Counted from the stretch's first letter, positions 37,523-46,710 are shown. The stretch: 64,000 bases of DNA from Streptococcus oralis (GCF_001578705.1 NZ_KQ969037.1:456950-520949); one strand, 5' to 3'. The notes: generated from the sequence alone by a model not told the origin. Translations and numbers: made by a program.

Positions 37523-38281
37523 CTAATTCACCTCGCTTGCCATAACAGTCAAAGTATCAGATATTTCTTGGAACATCTGACGTTCGGTCTTGTCTCCACG
37601 GTAGATTTGGTTGTAAAGAATTCCATCCTTGATAAAGAGAACGCGCTTGGCCCTGCTGGCTGCCGCTGTTGAGTGGGTCACCATGAGAATGGTTTGGCCT
37701 CGTTCATTGATTTCATCAAAAACATCTAGAAGAGCTGCAGATGACTTGGAGTCAAGTGCCCCAGTTGGCTCATCCGCAAGGAGAATTTCAGGTTCAGTGA
37801 TGATGGCGCGTGCTACTGCTACCCTCTGTTTTTGCCCACCAGAGATCTCGTAAGGGTACTTCTCTTGCAATTGGTTGATGCCCAAATTCTCAGCTGTTAC
37901 CACCAATTTCTTCATCATCTCAGTGATAGGTTTTCGAGATAACACTAGCGGAAGCAAGATATTGTCCTTAACAGACAGGGTATCTAGCAAGTTAAAATCT
38001 TGGAAGACAAAGCCCAACTTCTCACGACGGAAACTCGAAGCCTGTGAATTTTTAATAGTGGCTGTGTCTGTTCCGTTTAGGTAAACCTGCCCGCGAGTTG
38101 GTTTATCCAGCATAGCTAGGATGTTGAGCAGGGTTGATTTCCCAGAACCAGACTCTCCCATGATGGCAACATAATCACCCTTCTCTACGGTAAAGTGAAT
38201 GTCCTTGAGGGCCTCTACTTGGTTGCCCTGAAAACGTGTTTTATAAATTTTTTGAACGTGTTTTACATCTAAAAGTGTCAT
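37523..38281 (-). CDS. BceA/VraF-type ABC transporter ATP-binding protein
   Basis: This 252-residue MacB/LolD-type ATPase has Walker A GESGSGKST (residues ~40-48), signature SGGQKQRVAVARA, Walker B ILLADEPTGALD and the H-loop MVTHS. It powers the adjacent permease in antimicrobial peptide resistance. It is preceded by a 36-codon ORF and a BceR-type operator, and about 13 bp separate that ORF from the ATG. Confidence 0.95.
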   Translation of the reverse strand: MTLLDVKHVQKIYKTRFQGNQVEALKDIHFTVEKGDYVAIMGESGSGKSTLLNILAMLDKPTRGQVYLNGTDTATIKNSQASSFRREKLGFVFQDFNLLDTLSVKDNILLPLVLSRKPITEMMKKLVVTAENLGINQLQEKYPYEISGGQKQRVAVARAIITEPEILLADEPTGALDSKSSAALLDVFDEINERGQTILMVTHSTAAASRAKRVLFIKDGILYNQIYRGDKTERQMFQEISDTLTVMASEVN

Positions 38282-38294
38282 GATTTTCTCCTTC

Positions 38295-38405
38295 TTAATA
38301 TCCCATTAATTGAAACTGTGCTTGCATCATAGCGCACCCCAGTTGAACACGCTCGATATCTTTTTGACTTGGTCTTCTTCTTTTCTTATGTAAGATTCTT
38401 TTCAT
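38295..38405 (-). CDS. Small basic ORF ahead of the BceAB-type operon
   Basis: A 36-codon ORF begins MKRILHKKRRRPSQKDIERV and ends QAQFQLMGY. AAAGGAGT lies 8 bp before its ATG, better than many genes here, and it stops 13 bp before the ABC ATPase ORF. It is strongly basic at the N-terminus (HKKRRRP) with no signal peptide. I do not recognise it. It could be a small protein of the transporter operon or a translated leader that tunes the ATPase gene. Confidence 0.6.
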   Translation of the reverse strand: MKRILHKKRRRPSQKDIERVQLGCAMMQAQFQLMGY

Positions 38406-38489
38406 GGTTTTACTCCTTTGTTCTTTATGAGTCTAGTTTATCGCAAAAAAAGACGACTTGCCATAACCTAACCTTACAAAAGAGACTTT

Positions 38490-38511
38490 AATCTTACATT
38501 TTTGTAAGATT
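38490..38511 (-). promoter_or_regulatory. BceR-type operator
   Basis: A 22-bp perfect inverted repeat contains TTACA (38494-38498), four T and TGTAA (38503-38507). This equals the TNACA-N4-TGTAA motif of BceR-like response regulators. A further CCTTACA half-site lies at ~38472-38478, closer to the gene. About 80-100 bp upstream of the small ORF, it should activate the BceAB-type operon. Confidence 0.82.
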
Positions 38512-38685
38512 GAGGAATATTTTTGAAAATGGCTACTATAAAAAGCCATGGTATTGCTTGTTTTATCCTTAAAATAATAGTAAAATTAAATTATGAAAAG
38601 GCTTTCTTTGACATCTTGTAAAAGAATTGGCTTTCTGCTAATTATTTTTAAAGGTGCTAAACTATCATTCGTATCACTGCTATAA

Positions 38686-38712
38686 GGAGGGAGGTTCAGC
38701 TCCCTCTTTTTT
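38686..38712 (+). terminator. Terminator/attenuator hairpin before the bacteriocin-associated ABC genes
   Basis: GAGGGAG (38687-38693) pairs perfectly with CTCCCTC (38700-38706) around a 6-nt loop, then TTTTTT. It lies only 14 bp before the start of the next gene and just before its ribosome site, so it must act on a leader transcript. No upstream gene on this strand needs a terminator. The rest of the 321-bp gap (38406-38726) holds the operator above and AT-rich DNA. Confidence 0.75.
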
Positions 38713-38726
38713 AGAAAGAGGTTCCT

Positions 38727-40721
38727 ATGAAACGTGTTTTTCTCTTCATCAGCAATCTTCTTTTAACTTTCTTCCTCATTGCCACTCTGTCCTTTTGGAA
38801 AGACTCTCTTCCACAAATCCTGTTCCCAGGTGCAGCAGTATTAAGCGGGCAAGCAGATTATTCTACCGTTAAGGAAAAATTAAATAGTCTTGCTAAAGAA
38901 CATAATAGTCTTATCGCAAGAACCATTTGGGAAGTAGATAGTGATGGAAAATCAAGAACTCTCTACGAAGCTTTTGGAGATGGGCAACTCCCAGACTGGA
39001 TGCCTCCAGCAAGTCAAGAAAGCATTCACAAGAGCGATCTTCTCAACAACTACAATATTATCAGCGGATCCCTAACTAGTCAAGAATTGGCTACTCATCT
39101 GAAAGAACTTGGACTAGAAAAAGCGAATGCATTTGAAAATGACAGAGTATCCTTCGTACTGGCCATCTTTACCCAACCTGATCAGCTCATCAGTATGTTA
39201 ATCTTTTTGCTGACTTTCTTAGCTTTAATTGTTATCGGTCAGATTCAATCTCTTTCTCAGTCAGGGATTAGATTGATTTCTGGAGAGCGGCTGAGCTATC
39301 TCTTCTTTCGTTCTCTCGCAAGAGACGGACTTGATATCCTTCTTTTTGGTCTACCTGCTTTGCTGATAGCAAGTGTCTTGCTCATTTCCCTAGGATATCC
39401 TTATGAGGTTCAAACTTTTTTAGGAATACTTTTTATTCTTTACAATAGCCTACTTTTCTTACTTAGCCTCCTAATTGCCCTTCTTTTTACCATTTCTTTG
39501 AAAAAAGTTCATCTCCTCTCTATCATCAAAGGAAAATTACCAATCAAGTCAATCCTACGCATTCTCTACTTTGGTCAGGTACTTGCCATTCTACTGGTTA
39601 TTGTAGGATTTGGACGAATGTCTACTTACTATCATATCCTTGAGAAAAATGAGGCTGGACAAGCTACTTGGGAACAACGCTCCAATGTTGTCAATCTTCA
39701 AACAGGGCGTTCCAGTCATATAAAAAATTCAGATGAACTACAAACAAATGCTAATAAATGGTTTGACTTTATTCAGCATGCCATAGATAAAGAAAATGCC
39801 TTCCTTATTAAACATAATCTAGTTGAGCAAGCTCTTAAGCAAGCTACCTCAAATCATAATGAAACTGAAAATAACCCTTATGGTGTGGAAGGAAAAAATA
39901 TTCTCTATGTAACACCTAACTACTTCAAAAAAGAAGGTATAAAGTTAACATCAGAAACCTTTCAAAAAATCAACACCCTCAAAGATGGACAGATTCTTGC
40001 CATACTCCCAGAAGAACTACAAAAAAATGAAAAAGATATAAAATCAATCTTGCAACAAGAGTTAACCAACCGATTATACAGTAGCAAGTCTAATCAAACT
40101 GTCGAAGTTAGTATAGCTTATACCAATCAAAAAAATGATGTATTTCTCTATAATACCGCCCATATTGCTTATGATCAATGGTTATCAAATCCCATCTTTC
40201 TTGTGCTTTCTCCTAAAGCACTTGGCAAGGCTTCCTCCATCTTCTGGTTTACAAATCTAGAATATCTCTATTTTACAGACCTCCACCAGACACAAGAACT
40301 TTTGAAACACTATCAACTTGATCATATGGTCTCAGGGCTATCGTCTGCTAGGGAAACCTATCTCCAGTTAAATCAAAAAATTAAAATAGAAATTTTTAGT
40401 AACTTAGCGAGTACTATGTTTGCTATTTTGACTTCAATTTTGCTGTTTACAAGTTTAAATCTGCTCTATTTTGAAGCCTTTCGCAAAACCATATTCTTGA
40501 AAAAAATCGCAGGCTATTATTTCTTTGAATTACACAGTAGATATATCACTTCTCAAATAATAGCTCTCTTTCTCGGAAGTGGTCTAGCTTTCATTATTTC
40601 TAAGAATATCTGGATTACCCTGATCCTATTTTTCAGCTTTTCAAGTTTAGCCGTTCTTCTATTGAAAATCTGTGATAAGAAGGAAAGTAAAACCTATGTT
40701 AGCATTATCAAAGGAGGATAG
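38727..40721 (+). CDS. Bacteriocin-associated integral membrane protein (DUF1430 family)
   Basis: This 664-residue protein has one N-terminal helix (FLFISNLLLTFFLIATLSFW), an extracellular region, a block of three to four helices (residues ~150-300), a second large extracellular domain (~300-550) and three C-terminal helices. This MacB/FtsX-like permease layout is that of the family annotated as bacteriocin-associated (lactococcin-972-type export/immunity). It is paired with an ATPase starting 1 bp after its stop. No lactococcin-972-like precursor is evident upstream, so the substrate is unknown. Confidence 0.82.
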   Translation: MKRVFLFISNLLLTFFLIATLSFWKDSLPQILFPGAAVLSGQADYSTVKEKLNSLAKEHNSLIARTIWEVDSDGKSRTLYEAFGDGQLPDWMPPASQESIHKSDLLNNYNIISGSLTSQELATHLKELGLEKANAFENDRVSFVLAIFTQPDQLISMLIFLLTFLALIVIGQIQSLSQSGIRLISGERLSYLFFRSLARDGLDILLFGLPALLIASVLLISLGYPYEVQTFLGILFILYNSLLFLLSLLIALLFTISLKKVHLLSIIKGKLPIKSILRILYFGQVLAILLVIVGFGRMSTYYHILEKNEAGQATWEQRSNVVNLQTGRSSHIKNSDELQTNANKWFDFIQHAIDKENAFLIKHNLVEQALKQATSNHNETENNPYGVEGKNILYVTPNYFKKEGIKLTSETFQKINTLKDGQILAILPEELQKNEKDIKSILQQELTNRLYSSKSNQTVEVSIAYTNQKNDVFLYNTAHIAYDQWLSNPIFLVLSPKALGKASSIFWFTNLEYLYFTDLHQTQELLKHYQLDHMVSGLSSARETYLQLNQKIKIEIFSNLASTMFAILTSILLFTSLNLLYFEAFRKTIFLKKIAGYYFFELHSRYITSQIIALFLGSGLAFIISKNIWITLILFFSFSSLAVLLLKICDKKESKTYVSIIKGG

Positions 40722-40722
40722 T

Positions 40723-41373
40723 ATGATTGAATTACAACATATTTGGAAACAATTTGGTTCTCGTATTATTTTTTCAGACTTGAATCTGAATTTTCAAAGT
40801 GGTATAGTGTATGCTTTGATAGGAGACAGTGGTTGTGGAAAAACCACTTTGCTCAATATGCTTGCAAAACTAGAGACTTTCGACAAAGGAGAAATCGTTT
40901 ACAAAGGAAAGTCTTTGACTTCTCTAAAAAATGAGGAATTCTATCGTAACGAGCTAGGTTATCTCTTCCAGAACTTCGGATTATTAGAAAGTCAGACCAT
41001 TCGAGAAAACCTTGAGCTGGGACTGATTGGCAAAAAACAGAACAAGAAACAAGAAAAAGAGAGACTTCTTCTTCAAGCATTACAAGCTGTCAGACTAGAT
41101 TATCTAAGCCTCAACCAAAAAATCTATGAATTATCTGGTGGCGAGGCTCAACGCGTAGCACTTGCTAAGATTATCCTGAAAGATCCTCCTTTAATTTTAG
41201 CCGATGAGCCTACCGCCTCGCTAGATCCAAAAAATTCCAAGGAAATTATGGAAATTCTCCTTGAACTTCGTAATGCTAATAGAACAATTATCATCGCAAC
41301 TCATAATCCTAGTATCTGGAAAATGGCTGATCAGGTAATTCATCTCTCTCAAGATGGAAAAGAATATACTTAA
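40723..41373 (+). CDS. ABC transporter ATP-binding protein (bacteriocin export type)
   Basis: This 216-residue ATPase has Walker A GDSGCGKTT (residues ~33-41), signature LSGGEAQRVALAK, Walker B LILADEPTASLD and H-loop IATHN. The ATG at 40723 is chosen for AAGGAGG 7-8 bp upstream; a longer frame overlaps the permease. Partner of the DUF1430 permease; the pair resembles lactococcin-972 export systems. A strong terminator follows. Confidence 0.92.
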   Translation: MIELQHIWKQFGSRIIFSDLNLNFQSGIVYALIGDSGCGKTTLLNMLAKLETFDKGEIVYKGKSLTSLKNEEFYRNELGYLFQNFGLLESQTIRENLELGLIGKKQNKKQEKERLLLQALQAVRLDYLSLNQKIYELSGGEAQRVALAKIILKDPPLILADEPTASLDPKNSKEIMEILLELRNANRTIIIATHNPSIWKMADQVIHLSQDGKEYT

Positions 41374-41379
41374 ATACCA

Positions 41380-41416
41380 AAATCCCTTGTGGCTAAATAA
41401 CCACAAGGGATTTTCA
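41380..41416. terminator. Bidirectional terminator
   Basis: AAAATCCCTTGTGG and CCACAAGGGATTTT form a perfect 14-bp stem around a ~7-nt loop, between the convergent ABC ATPase and the PspC-domain gene. Confidence 0.93.
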
Positions 41417-41477
41417 GTCATTTATGCTGCTTCTTTTAAGTAACATAGTGCAAATAATAAATACTTCCTGTTAAATC

Positions 41478-41750
41478 TCACCAAAACCAGCCATCATTGT
41501 CTTCAATAGCTTGGGCTTCCTTGCGTTTGCGTGGTCCTGTTCCGTACATTTCTGCTTCGATTTCTTCCTTAGTTGGCAGGATAGAGGCAAGAATGATGTA
41601 GATTATCACACCAATTCCAAAATTTGCCACGGTAAAAATGGTAAAGAGAAAGCGGACTAGGGTTACATCAAGTTTCCACTTGTCTGATAGACCAGCTAAA
41701 ACTCCTGACACCATACGATTTCGTCTCATTTTATAAAATTTTGTATTCAT
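41478..41750 (-). CDS. PspC-domain membrane protein
   Basis: This is a 90-residue protein: MNTKFYKMRRNRMVSGVLAG begins the PspC fold, with DVTLVRFLFTIFTV and a hydrophobic helix (NFGIGVIIYIILASILP), then a charged tail ending DNDGWFW. PspC proteins respond to envelope stress; the exact role in streptococci is unknown. AGAGG lies 8 bp before the chosen ATG. It is 59 bp after sprT, likely in the tex-sprT transcript. Confidence 0.88.
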   Translation of the reverse strand: MNTKFYKMRRNRMVSGVLAGLSDKWKLDVTLVRFLFTIFTVANFGIGVIIYIILASILPTKEEIEAEMYGTGPRKRKEAQAIEDNDGWFW

Positions 41751-41809
41751 GATTGTTTCCTCTTTCGGTATTCTTACAAGTAGTATAGCATAAAACGGGA
41801 CCAAGAACA

Positions 41810-42253
41810 TCAGTCCTTAGGCCGATTTAAGATGACGAGTTTACCACGGCATACGCCACAGCGATAGCGTTTTGTGTTAATTTTCCTCTTTCGTTGATAG
41901 GATTGCTGGCAGGATTGACACTGATAGACTAGGTAACTACTTTGGGCTCTCAAAGGTGGTACAAAGCGTAGTCCATCCACTTCTTTCAAAAGTTCCTTGA
42001 AATCTCGGTCCTTATGGCGATACCCCTTTTTCTGAAAATAAAGGTGATAGTGACAAAGCTCATGGCGCACGATTTTGCGAAAGACTTCCAAACCTAGTTC
42101 ATTATAAATCTTAGGATTAAAATCCAAATGCCCATCCTTAGGGAAAAATCGCCCACCTGTCGTACGCAGACGAGAATTCCACTGGGCTTGATGGGTAAAA
42201 GGTCTACCAAAGTCTTCGAGTGAAACAGACTGAACGTACTCAGTTAGATTCAT
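41810..42253 (-). CDS. SprT-like zinc metalloprotease-type protein
   Basis: This 147-residue SprT-family protein has the zinc motif HELCHYH (HExxH, residues ~78-84) and a C-terminal zinc ribbon (CQSC ... CGVC). The start [16 protein letters not shown] overlaps the tex stop by 14 bp and lacks a ribosome site of its own, so it is probably coupled to tex. The family in bacteria is of uncertain function (related to DNA-protein crosslink proteases). Confidence 0.9.
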   Translation of the reverse strand: MNLTEYVQSVSLEDFGRPFTHQAQWNSRLRTTGGRFFPKDGHLDFNPKIYNELGLEVFRKIVRHELCHYHLYFQKKGYRHKDRDFKELLKEVDGLRFVPPLRAQSSYLVYQCQSCQQSYQRKRKINTKRYRCGVCRGKLVILNRPKD

Positions 42254-44369
42254 CTGGAGCGAGGAGCGACAGATTGACTTTTTCACGTTCAGTATCGATT
42301 TTCTTAACCCAAACCGTTACCAAATCTCCAACAGACACCACTTGGCTGGGATGTTTGATAAATTTGCGACTCATGTGGGAAATATGGATCAAGCCGTCTT
42401 CGTGAATCCCGATATCAACGAAGGCACCGAAATCAACGACATTACGCACCACACCTTCAAGCTTCTGGCCGACTTTTAAGTCTTTGATATCCAGTACATC
42501 TTGACGGAGAACAGGTGCATCAAAAGAGTCACGGAAATCTCGACCTGGTTTGAGAAGGTCAGAAATGATATCTTTAAGGGTTTCTGGGCCAAGATCCAGT
42601 TCTTGCGACATCTCCTTAACTGAAAGGGACTTAAGTTTATTTTGGGCTTCTTCGTTTAGGTCTTTAATATTTAAACGTTTGAAGAGCTCCTTAACGGCAG
42701 CGTAGTTTTCTGGGTGAACTCCTGTATTGTCGAGGATATTGCTACTTTCTGGGATACGGAGGAAACCAGCAGCCTGTTCAAAGGCTTTGGCACCGAGACG
42801 AGGAACCTTTTTGATTTGGGCGCGTGAAGTGATTTTTCCTTCTTCCTCACGGTATTTGACGATATTTTCAGAAATGGTTTTATTAAGTCCAGCCACGTGA
42901 GAGAGAAGTGCTGGGCTGGCTGTGTTGATATTGACACCGACTTGGTTAACCACGGTATCCACGACAAAGTCCAGACTTTCAGACAGTTTCTTCTGACTGA
43001 CATCGTGCTGGTATTGACCGACACCGATTGACTTGGGATCGATTTTGACCAACTCAGCGAGGGGATCTTGCAAACGACGAGCGATAGAAATAGCAGAGCG
43101 TTTTTCAACAGTTAATTCTGGAAACTCCTGACGAGCAAGTTCACTGGCAGAGTAGACAGAAGCACCACTTTCATTGACGATAACATAGCTGACTTCTGGA
43201 AAACCTTTCAGAACTTCCGCAACAAAGGCTTCGCTTTCCCGACTGGCCGTCCCATTTCCAATGGCAATGATTTCCACGCTGTATTGACCAATCAAGTCTG
43301 CCAAATCTTTCTTGGCTTCTTCAATCTGACGAGCGGAGGCTGGTTTAACAGGATAAATGACTTGTGTCGTCAGCATTTTCCCTGTTGCATCAACGACAGC
43401 TAGCTTAGCCCCTGTACGAAAGGCAGGGTCGAATCCTAGAACTACGCGCCCTTTCAGCGGAGCAACCAAGAGGAGATTGCGCAGATTGTCAGAAAAGAGT
43501 TGGATAGCTCCTTCTTCTGCCTTCTCAGTCAATTCTGTCCGAACACGGCGCTCGATAGCAGGCAAGACTTTTTTCTTAACAGATTGCTGGATAACCTCTT
43601 CTATATAGGCATTTTTCACCCTGAAACGGGCAGCAAAGAAGGCAAGAATACGATCCGTCGCATGTTCAAAGCCAACCTTCAAAACCCCTAGTTTCTCCCC
43701 ACGATTGAGTGCCAAGGTACGATAGCCCTGCATGTTGCCAACTGTCTCTGAAAAATCGTAATATATCTGAAAAACTTGTTTTTCATCGAGACTTTCATCC
43801 TTGACTTGCGAAGTGATTTTAGAGTGTCTCAACACTTCCTGATAGGTCAGTGAACGCAAGGTCACATCTTCGGATAGGGCTCCTACCAAGATATCAACCG
43901 CACCAGATAGGGCTTCTGGACCAGTCGCAAATCCTTCACAGACAAACTTCTCAGCTTCTTTCTCTAAGCCATCTACATTCTGCAAAATCAAGCGGGCGAG
44001 AGGAAAGAGTCCTGCTTCACGGGCAATGGTTGCCTTGGTCCGACGCTTTTCCTTATAAGGAAGATAGAGTTCTTCTACGTCTGCTAATTTCTCAGCTGTC
44101 AGGATAGCTTCTTCCAATTCCTTGGTTAGTTTGCCTTGTTCTTGGATCTTAGCTAAGACAGCTTCTTTACGGTCGTTGAGATTTGTCAGACTTTTATCCA
44201 AGTCGATAATAGCCTTAATCGCCACCTCATCCAGACTACCAGTCATGTCCTTGCGGTAACGCGCGATGAAGGGAATTGTCGCCCCTTCAGCCGTCAAACT
44301 TAGAACGGTATCGATTTGCTTTAAGGTTACACCCAAATCTTGGGAAATTTTTTCATATTTTTTATCCAT
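42240..44369 (-). CDS. tex: RNA-binding transcriptional accessory protein Tex
   Basis: This 709-residue protein has the Tex architecture. The N-terminal helical region is followed by a YqgF-like RNase H domain ([19 protein letters not shown] near residue 330), helix-hairpin-helix repeats ([33 protein letters not shown]) and a C-terminal S1 RNA-binding domain ([20 protein letters not shown]). The start [13 protein letters not shown] gives the pneumococcal length; an upstream extension has no support. Tex binds nucleic acids and affects transcription; known in pneumococcus as non-essential. Confidence 0.96.
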   Translation of the reverse strand: MDKKYEKISQDLGVTLKQIDTVLSLTAEGATIPFIARYRKDMTGSLDEVAIKAIIDLDKSLTNLNDRKEAVLAKIQEQGKLTKELEEAILTAEKLADVEELYLPYKEKRRTKATIAREAGLFPLARLILQNVDGLEKEAEKFVCEGFATGPEALSGAVDILVGALSEDVTLRSLTYQEVLRHSKITSQVKDESLDEKQVFQIYYDFSETVGNMQGYRTLALNRGEKLGVLKVGFEHATDRILAFFAARFRVKNAYIEEVIQQSVKKKVLPAIERRVRTELTEKAEEGAIQLFSDNLRNLLLVAPLKGRVVLGFDPAFRTGAKLAVVDATGKMLTTQVIYPVKPASARQIEEAKKDLADLIGQYSVEIIAIGNGTASRESEAFVAEVLKGFPEVSYVIVNESGASVYSASELARQEFPELTVEKRSAISIARRLQDPLAELVKIDPKSIGVGQYQHDVSQKKLSESLDFVVDTVVNQVGVNINTASPALLSHVAGLNKTISENIVKYREEEGKITSRAQIKKVPRLGAKAFEQAAGFLRIPESSNILDNTGVHPENYAAVKELFKRLNIKDLNEEAQNKLKSLSVKEMSQELDLGPETLKDIISDLLKPGRDFRDSFDAPVLRQDVLDIKDLKVGQKLEGVVRNVVDFGAFVDIGIHEDGLIHISHMSRKFIKHPSQVVSVGDLVTVWVKKIDTEREKVNLSLLAPDESN

Positions 44370-44499
44370 AAACCTATTATACCATAAGGAACTGCCCTTG
44401 TTTTGCCTTACCTGTTTTTGCATCTTTGATTATCAAAATAATCCCTTTTCCACAAAATAATAGTATAATAGAGGTAGAATGTAGAAAAGAGGTAGGCCC

Positions 44500-44631
44500 A
44501 TGGCTGTTAAATTTACAAAAACCGACGACTTGGACAAGATGTTTGAAGAATTCGCAAAACTTCCTGACTTAACACAAGTCACTTTCCCAGATGACAAAGA
44601 CAAAAAAGAAAAAGTTGAGAATAAAAAATAG
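44500..44631 (+). CDS. Small acidic ORF leading the permease operon
   Basis: A 43-codon ORF reads MAVKFTKTDDLDKMFEEFAK and continues to a lysine/glutamate-rich end. AAGAGGTAGG lies before the ATG and a TATAAT box occurs about 25-30 bp upstream. Its TAG abuts the next ATG with no gap, which implies translational coupling to the permease. Not a shadow of another gene; no signal or membrane segment. Function unknown. Confidence 0.75.
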   Translation: MAVKFTKTDDLDKMFEEFAKLPDLTQVTFPDDKDKKEKVENKK

Positions 44632-45537
44632 ATGACTGTTTTCCAATCTCTTCCTCCTAGTATCTTACAAGCAGGGGCTATTCTTCTCTCCATCATGATT
44701 GAGGCCCTTCCTTTTGTCTTGATTGGGAGTCTCATTTCGGGATTGATTGAGGTCTATATCACACCTGACAAGGTCTATGAGTTTCTCCCTCGCAATCGTT
44801 GGGGGAGGATCTTTTTTGGTACCTTCATTGGCTTTCTCTTTCCATCCTGCGAGTGTGGAATCATTCCAATTATCAATCGTTTTTTAGAAAAGAAAGTGCC
44901 CAGCTACACAGCGGTTCCCTTTCTGGTGACTGCTCCCATCATCAATCCTATCGTTCTTTTCGCCACATATTCTGCCTTTGGCAATTCAATAAAATTTGCC
45001 TTCTTGCGAACTCTGGGAGCTATTGTGATTGCTTTGGTTCTGGGGATTTTCTTAGGATTTTTCTGGAAGGAACCCATTCAAAAAGAAAATCCCATTGCTT
45101 GCCATGAACACGACTTTTCACACTTGACTCCTGCTAGAAAAGTCTTTCAGGTATTTATACAGGCTATTGATGAGTTTTTCGATATGGGGCGTTATTTGGT
45201 CTTTGGTTGTCTCTTTGCGGCTATCGTGCAGGTCTATGTCCCGACTCGGATCCTGACCTCTATCAGTGCTAGTCCAGTCCTTGCGATTCTCTTGCTCATG
45301 TTTCTAGCCTTTCTCCTCTCTCTTTGTAGCGAGGCGGACGCCTTTATCGGTGCTTCTCTCCTCTCGAGCTTCGGCCTAGCGCCAGTCCTTGCCTTTCTGG
45401 TCATTGGCCCCATGCTTGATATCAAAAATCTCCTAATGATGAAACACTATCTCAAAGCGCGCTTCATCTGGCAATTCATGAGCATCGTGACTCTGCTTGT
45501 CTTGCTTTATTCTTACATGATAGGGGTGATGCCATGA
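44632..45537 (+). CDS. Permease (DUF318/ArsP_1-like, YcgR family)
   Basis: This 301-residue membrane protein has about eight helices and two related cysteine motifs, FPSCECGIIPI (residues ~72-82) and LSLCSEADAFIGASL (~222-236), characteristic of this permease family. LVTAPIINPI is a conserved substrate-path loop. It overlaps the next gene by 4 bp. The family includes arsenic/metalloid permeases and YcgR of B. subtilis; the substrate here is unknown. Confidence 0.88.
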   Translation: MTVFQSLPPSILQAGAILLSIMIEALPFVLIGSLISGLIEVYITPDKVYEFLPRNRWGRIFFGTFIGFLFPSCECGIIPIINRFLEKKVPSYTAVPFLVTAPIINPIVLFATYSAFGNSIKFAFLRTLGAIVIALVLGIFLGFFWKEPIQKENPIACHEHDFSHLTPARKVFQVFIQAIDEFFDMGRYLVFGCLFAAIVQVYVPTRILTSISASPVLAILLLMFLAFLLSLCSEADAFIGASLLSSFGLAPVLAFLVIGPMLDIKNLLMMKHYLKARFIWQFMSIVTLLVLLYSYMIGVMP

Positions 45538-46352
45538 TTCGATTTTTCATTCTACTGGGCTATTTTGCTCTGACCCTTTACCTCAAGCTATCTGGAAAGC
45601 TTAGTCACTACATCAACCTCCACTATTCCTATCTAGTCTATATCTCCATGGTCCTTTCTCTTCTGTTGGCTCTGGTCCAATTCTACATCTGGATTAAGAA
45701 AATCAACTCACACAGCCATATGGAAAGTCGTCGAGCTAGACAAATCAGCATCCTTTTACTGTCACTGCCTCTCTTGATTGGAGTTGCCTTTCCGACAGTA
45801 AGTTTGGACTCGAAAACCGTATCTGCCAAAGGCTATCATTTCCCACTTGCTGAGGGAATCGATACAGCTATTCAGGCAAGCGAAGGAACATCCAGTCAAT
45901 ACCTCAAACCCGACACCAGTACCTATTTTTCCAAATCTGCTTATGAAAAGGAAATGAGGACTACCGCTGATAAATACCTCTCCCAGCCAACCATTCAAGT
46001 CACAGATGAAAACTATATGGAGGTCATGGAAGTTCTCTATGACTATCCACAAGAGTTTGAAGGAAAAAAAATAGAGTTTACAGGCTTTGTTTATAACGAT
46101 CCTAGCCATCCAGATAGCCAGTTCCTCTTTCGCTTTGGAATCATCCACTGTATCGCCGACTCTGGAGTATATGGACTCCTGACTAAGGGAAACTCACGCC
46201 AGTATCCTGACAATACCTGGATTACTGCCAAAGGAACTCTCACTCTCCACTACCATAAAGAACTCAAACAAAAACTCCCAACACTGGAAGTTGAGAGTTT
46301 CACAAAAGTAGACAAACCAGAAAATCCCTACGTTTATCGTGTGTTTCAATAA
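45534..46352 (+). CDS. TIGR03943/DUF1980 family protein (YcgQ-like)
   Basis: This 272-residue protein has two N-terminal helix pairs (residues ~5-25, 30-52, 70-88) and a C-terminal extracytoplasmic domain containing FEGKKIEFTGFVYNDP and FGIIHCIADSGVYGLL with a conserved Cys. It always pairs with the DUF318 permease (YcgR-YcgQ). The ATGA overlap shows coupling. Joint transport role is inferred from the conserved pair. Confidence 0.87.
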   Translation: MIRFFILLGYFALTLYLKLSGKLSHYINLHYSYLVYISMVLSLLLALVQFYIWIKKINSHSHMESRRARQISILLLSLPLLIGVAFPTVSLDSKTVSAKGYHFPLAEGIDTAIQASEGTSSQYLKPDTSTYFSKSAYEKEMRTTADKYLSQPTIQVTDENYMEVMEVLYDYPQEFEGKKIEFTGFVYNDPSHPDSQFLFRFGIIHCIADSGVYGLLTKGNSRQYPDNTWITAKGTLTLHYHKELKQKLPTLEVESFTKVDKPENPYVYRVFQ

Positions 46353-46368
46353 AAAGTGACCCAACAAC

Positions 46369-46403
46369 AGACAAATTACTTTTTAAAGTAGCTTGTCTTT
46401 TTT
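46369..46403 (+). terminator. Terminator after the permease pair
   Basis: AGACAAATTACTTT pairs with AAAGTAGCTTGTCT with two internal mismatches, followed by TTTTTTG. Confidence 0.85.
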
Positions 46404-46571
46404 GTTCTCCTAGTTCAACAAAATCAACACACAACCTTTCAAACAATAGAAAAAGTCCCAAGAAATAAGATTTCTCGAGACCATAAAAATGTTAATAAGA
46501 TAGGGTTGACAATTATCACACATTATAGCTTAACTGCAATAGAGTTGTGATAGAAAACGTTAATTTACTAG
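46404..46571. other. AT-rich spacer with an inverted repeat
   Basis: No convincing ORF. TATCACA (46514-46520) and TGTGATA (46546-46552) form a 7-bp inverted repeat. TTGACA at 46505-46510 on the plus strand has no matching -10; a minus-strand TATAAT (about 46522-46527) has no good -35. Confidence 0.4.
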
Positions 46572-46636
46572 AAAAAATAAAACTCATATTAAACTGAATA
46601 TTTCAGTTTCTTACTGGCATAAAGCTATTTGAGTTT
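46572..46636 (-). terminator. Branched terminator after the 16-codon ORF
   Basis: On the minus strand AAACTCA (start) pairs with TGAGTTT (end), enclosing a perfect inner hairpin AAACTGAA-TA-TTCAGTTT, followed by TTTATTTTTT. It lies 24 bp beyond the micro-ORF stop. Confidence 0.68.
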
Positions 46637-46659
46637 AATTTAACAACCACTAACCTCTA

Positions 46660-46710
46660 TTAACGCCACCAAATGCTGAACCAAAAACGGAAGTAGAATC
46701 CTAAGAACAT
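46660..46710 (-). CDS. 16-residue aromatic micro-ORF with its own promoter
   Basis: The predicted peptide is MFLGFYFRFWFSIWWR: nine aromatic residues of sixteen, two arginines, no acidic residue, ending Trp-Trp-Arg. AAAGGAGGTG, a near-perfect anti-16S match, lies 8 bp before the ATG. A promoter with 17-bp spacing and a 14-bp palindrome lie upstream and a hairpin terminator downstream, so the unit looks built to express this peptide. It follows a TPR protein gene on the same strand. I do not recognise it. The WW end recalls ComS-type signal peptides, but there is no Rgg/ComR regulator here; a membrane-active micropeptide or leader peptide is equally possible. Confidence 0.62.
   Translation of the reverse strand: MFLGFYFRFWFSIWWR

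Noticed and set aside
38593-38685. 30-codon ORF beginning MKRLSLTSCKRIG upstream of the bacteriocin-associated permease, a possible bacteriocin precursor
   Set aside because: No ribosome site before the ATG, no double-glycine or lactococcin-972-like leader, and it overlaps likely promoter DNA.
46505-46530. Plus-strand promoter TTGACA near 46505
   Set aside because: No -10 element at suitable spacing and no gene downstream on that strand.
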